Part shown: positions 23,532 to 25,843 of the stretch, piece after piece
How positions within the stretch are numbered: position 1 is the stretch's first letter
Layout of the letters: each line of letters starts with the position of its first letter
Source: Rhodobacteraceae bacterium UBA996
GTDB taxonomy: Bacteria; Pseudomonadota; Alphaproteobacteria; Rhodobacterales; Rhodobacteraceae
Reading direction: 5' to 3'
Assembly: GCA_002291955.1 (NCBI GenBank)
Contig: DBBA01000097.1
Location: 1 to 25,843 of the forward strand
Length of the DNA stretch: 25,843 nt
Position numbers and translations under genes: made by a program
The notes under the pieces: model-generated
The model's database searches: none
What the model saw: only the letters and a program-made list of their open reading frames with translations
What the model was told of the DNA's origin: nothing

Positions 23532-24598
23532 TGGTGGCAGTGGACGCGCCCGCACGGCTGGAGGGCGACCGCAGCATCCGCGCAAGGCAGGTGGCCTGGG
23601 GCCTGAGTGCGATGCTGGTCCTGACTTGCGCGCTCAGCCTGTCGCACGGGGCGTCCGGCGTCCACCTGGGTGGCGCGTGGCAGGCCTGGCTTTCCGGCAT
23701 CCCGCTGCCCGACCGCGACCGGCTGATCCTGTGGGAGATCCGCCTGCCGCGGATGCTGACAGGGGTGCTGGTGGGCGCGTCACTGGCCGTGGCCGGGGCA
23801 GTCATGCAGGGGCTGTTCCGCAACCCGCTGGCCGACCCCGGGCTGGTGGGGGTGGGCGCGGGGGCGGGCTTGGGCGCCGTCACCGCCATCGTGCTGGGCG
23901 GCATGGCGCCCGCATGGGTGGCGGCAACCCTCGGCTGGCATCTGGTGCCGGTGGCCGCGTTCCTCGGGGGGTGGCTGTCCACGCTCCTGCTCTACCGCGT
24001 GTCCACCCGCGCGGGGCGCACGTCGGTCGCCACCATGCTGCTTGCGGGCATCGCGCTGGGGGCGCTGGCCGGTGCGGCGACGGGGATCCTCGTGTACCTC
24101 GCCGACGATCGGCAGCTCCGCGACCTCACGTTCTGGGGGCTGGGGTCGCTGGGTGGCGCGTCCTGGCCCAAGATCGCCGCCGCCGGGCCGGTGATGGTGC
24201 TGGCGCTGCTTGCCGCCCCGTTCCTTGCCCGCGGGTTGAACGGGTTGGCGCTCGGCGAGGCGGCGGCGCATCACATCGGCCTGCCCGTGCAGCGGGTCAA
24301 GGCCGTCGCGATCCTGACGGTGGCCGCCGCGACCGGCGCGGCAGTGGCGGTGTCGGGCGGGATCGGCTTCGTCGGCATCGTGGTGCCGCACCTCTTGCGG
24401 CTCGCAACCGGCCCAGACCACCGGTACCTGCTGATCAACGCGGGGCTTCTCGGCGCCACACTCCTGCTGCTGGCCGACCTGATCGCGCGCAGCGTCATCG
24501 CCCCCGCGGAACTGCCCATCGGCATCGTCACCGCCGTGATCGGCGCCCCGGTGTTCTTGTGGATCCTTCTGCGCCGCCGCGGACTGGTGGACCTGTGA
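23531..24598 (+). CDS. hmuU: Heme ABC transporter permease HmuU
   Basis: This 355-residue FecCD/BtuC-family permease is expected to form a homodimeric heme channel. Family segments are EIRLPRMLTGVLVGASLAVAG, QGLFRNPLADPGLVGVG, GGIGFVGIVVPHLLRL near the C-terminal third and APAELPIGIVTAVIGAPVF. ATG 23531 overlaps the hmuT stop by one base, and its stop overlaps hmuV ATG, so the genes are strictly coupled. It is distinct from the two Fec-like permeases at 13471-15470, and the heme context fixes the assignment. Confidence 0.92.
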   Translation: MVAVDAPARLEGDRSIRARQVAWGLSAMLVLTCALSLSHGASGVHLGGAWQAWLSGIPLPDRDRLILWEIRLPRMLTGVLVGASLAVAGAVMQGLFRNPLADPGLVGVGAGAGLGAVTAIVLGGMAPAWVAATLGWHLVPVAAFLGGWLSTLLLYRVSTRAGRTSVATMLLAGIALGALAGAATGILVYLADDRQLRDLTFWGLGSLGGASWPKIAAAGPVMVLALLAAPFLARGLNGLALGEAAAHHIGLPVQRVKAVAILTVAAATGAAVAVSGGIGFVGIVVPHLLRLATGPDHRYLLINAGLLGATLLLLADLIARSVIAPAELPIGIVTAVIGAPVFLWILLRRRGLVDL

Positions 24599-25404
24599 TG
24601 CTGACGATCCGGTCCCTGCGCGTGGCCCTCGGCCGCACCCCCGTCCTGCATGGCATCGAGGCAACCGCGCGTGCCGGACGGGTCACCGCTGTGATCGGGC
24701 CGAACGGGTCAGGCAAGACAACGCTGTTGCGCGCCCTGTCGGGCGACGTGCCCTACGCCGGGCAGATCGCGCTCGACGGCTGCGACGTGGCGCGGTTGAA
24801 GCCCTGGGACCTCGCCGCGCGCCGCGCCGTGCTGCCGCAAGCCGCGACCCTGTCCTTCCCCTTCACCGTGGCGGAGGTTGTCCGCCTGGGCCTGACGGCC
24901 GGCCCCCACGCCGGCCGCGCGGGTGGCGGCGACGACCTGGTCGCCCGCGCGCTCGACGAGGTCGACCTGGCTGGCTTCGGCCCCAGACTGTATCAGGAAT
25001 TGTCGGGCGGGCAGCAGGCTCGGGTGCAACTCGCGCGCGTGCGGGTGCAGGTCTGGGATCCGGTCATGGCGGGGCGCCCGCGCTGGCTGTTCCTCGATGA
25101 ACCTGTCGCCAGCCTCGACATTGCCCATCAGATCGCCGTGATGCATGTCTTGCGCCGCTTCGCCGACGCGGGCGGCGGCGTGGTGATCGTGCTGCACGAC
25201 CTGAACCTGGCCGCGATCGTGGCCGATGTGGTGTGGCTAATCCACGAGGGCCAGATCCTCGCCGCTGGCCCGCCGGCCGAGGTGATCGGCGGTGCCGTAC
25301 TGGCAACGGCCTATGGTTGTCCCGTCACGGCGAACCTTGTGCCGTCCGGGAGCGCGACATTCGTTCTGCCGCATTCACTCTGGAGACCCGGCACTCCTTC
25401 CTGA
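24598..25404 (+). CDS. hmuV: Heme ABC transporter ATPase HmuV
   Basis: This 268-residue ATPase energises HmuU. Walker A GPNGSGKTT is at 34-42, the Q-loop region PQAATLSFPFTVAEVV at 80-95, signature LSGGQ at 135-139, Walker B WLFLDEP at 163-169 and switch His200. PYAGQIALDG and SLDIAHQ are typical of HmuV, as is the DPVMAGRPRWLFLDEP segment between signature and Walker B. ATG 24598 overlaps the hmuU stop (TGATG). With the siderophore ATPase at 15463 broken, HmuV is one of two intact ABC ATPases in this window and could conceivably serve the Fec-like permeases, though there is no direct evidence. Confidence 0.92.
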   Translation: MLTIRSLRVALGRTPVLHGIEATARAGRVTAVIGPNGSGKTTLLRALSGDVPYAGQIALDGCDVARLKPWDLAARRAVLPQAATLSFPFTVAEVVRLGLTAGPHAGRAGGGDDLVARALDEVDLAGFGPRLYQELSGGQQARVQLARVRVQVWDPVMAGRPRWLFLDEPVASLDIAHQIAVMHVLRRFADAGGGVVIVLHDLNLAAIVADVVWLIHEGQILAAGPPAEVIGGAVLATAYGCPVTANLVPSGSATFVLPHSLWRPGTPS

Positions 25405-25843
25405 TTGGGGGGCAGCGAGGTCTGACGTCTCCCGCTCTGGCGCGACAGTCGATCGGAAACGCAGAAACTCCGACCGTCTCGGGCGCAGCTGCGGTCGCAA
25501 TCTTCACGGACTCTCTTTGTAACAGAATCCCAGGCGGCTCGCGATTGGGCCGGGAGTCGTCGTCGTCCCAATATCGAGTGACCTTCCTGCGCTCCAAGAC
25601 AGCGGACCCGTTCGGCCAGGGGCCGGCAGGTCCGCCCACGCTTCCCGACCGCTCTCTCTCGCCACGTCAGGATGCTCGGCGAGAGCAAGTGCCGTTCGCT
25701 CGACCCCGCCCTCGCATCCACTCTCTTTCAGGGGCTTAGGTCGCAGGCGTCGCTGGGATAGGCATCTAATTCCATATGGAGGCCCGAATGAGATAGACCG
25801 TCGGTATTTGACCAGAACGGACCTCCGCTACCATCAAAACCCG
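25405..25843. other. No recognisable gene downstream of hmuV
   Basis: Open frames on both strands here (up to about 170 codons) have no family motifs, no ribosome binding sites and weak third-position bias, so I do not call them. The last 100 bases are clearly less GC-rich than the rest of the window. On the minus strand two frames run in from the right edge: one ends at 25769, the other at 25738. Either could be the 3' end of a gene outside the window, but I cannot support one. No clear intrinsic terminator for hmuV was found. Confidence 0.5.

Noticed and set aside
25311..25721. 136-codon minus-strand frame downstream of hmuV
   Set aside because: It overlaps the end of hmuV, lacks a ribosome binding site and shows no protein-like motifs.

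Overview
The window looks like chromosomal DNA of a high-GC alphaproteobacterium, most likely Rhodobacteraceae. The basis is the strong G/C bias at codon third positions, the gene content, and the TGA-N9-TCA operator-like sites, which resemble the Iron-Rhodo-box/RirA-box class. Nearly every recognisable gene concerns iron or heme acquisition, so I read it as one iron-uptake island. No RNA genes, CRISPR arrays, phage genes or intact insertion sequences were seen.

Layout. (1) 1-410 has no recognisable gene. (2) 411-4129 is a periplasmic ferric-iron ABC importer of the FbpABC/AfuABC type. The ATPase (+) is tail-to-tail with permease and binding protein (-), overlapping the permease by 45 bp. (3) 4432-10235 (-) is a periplasmic imelysin/di-heme cytochrome module: cytochrome c peroxidase/MauG-like protein, imelysin, di-heme oxidoreductase, second imelysin, DUF1513 Tat-signal beta-propeller-like protein. 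Both imelysin genes are broken, one by an in-frame TAG and one by a frame-changing junction. (4) 10329-11547 (-) holds two adjacent genes of unknown function that look like diverged paralogues. (5) 11699-16287 is a siderophore importer: ferric-siderophore reductase and binding protein (-), divergent from two permeases and an ATPase (+) whose frame is cut by an in-frame TGA. (6) 16390-21428 (-) is a tightly overlapping run: TonB-dependent receptor, small exported Cys-containing protein, ExbB, two ExbD, TonB. (7) 21646-25404 (+) is hmuSTUV. (8) 25405-25843 has no recognisable gene.

How they fit together. The receptor, powered by TonB-ExbB-ExbD, would move heme across the outer membrane. HmuT-HmuU-HmuV would carry it to the cytoplasm, where HmuS handles it. 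FbpABC would import periplasmic ferric iron, and the Fec-like system would import xenosiderophore iron that the siderophore-interacting protein reduces. The imelysin/di-heme module may handle periplasmic iron redox and delivery, loosely like EfeO (imelysin domain) plus EfeB (heme peroxidase).

Most notable: three broken genes within about 11 kb; two ExbD paralogues, one with Asn in place of the proton-carrying Asp; near-identical operators in two divergent promoter regions; and the paralogous unknown pair. All calls come from reading the sequence and from memory of protein families; no database search was run.
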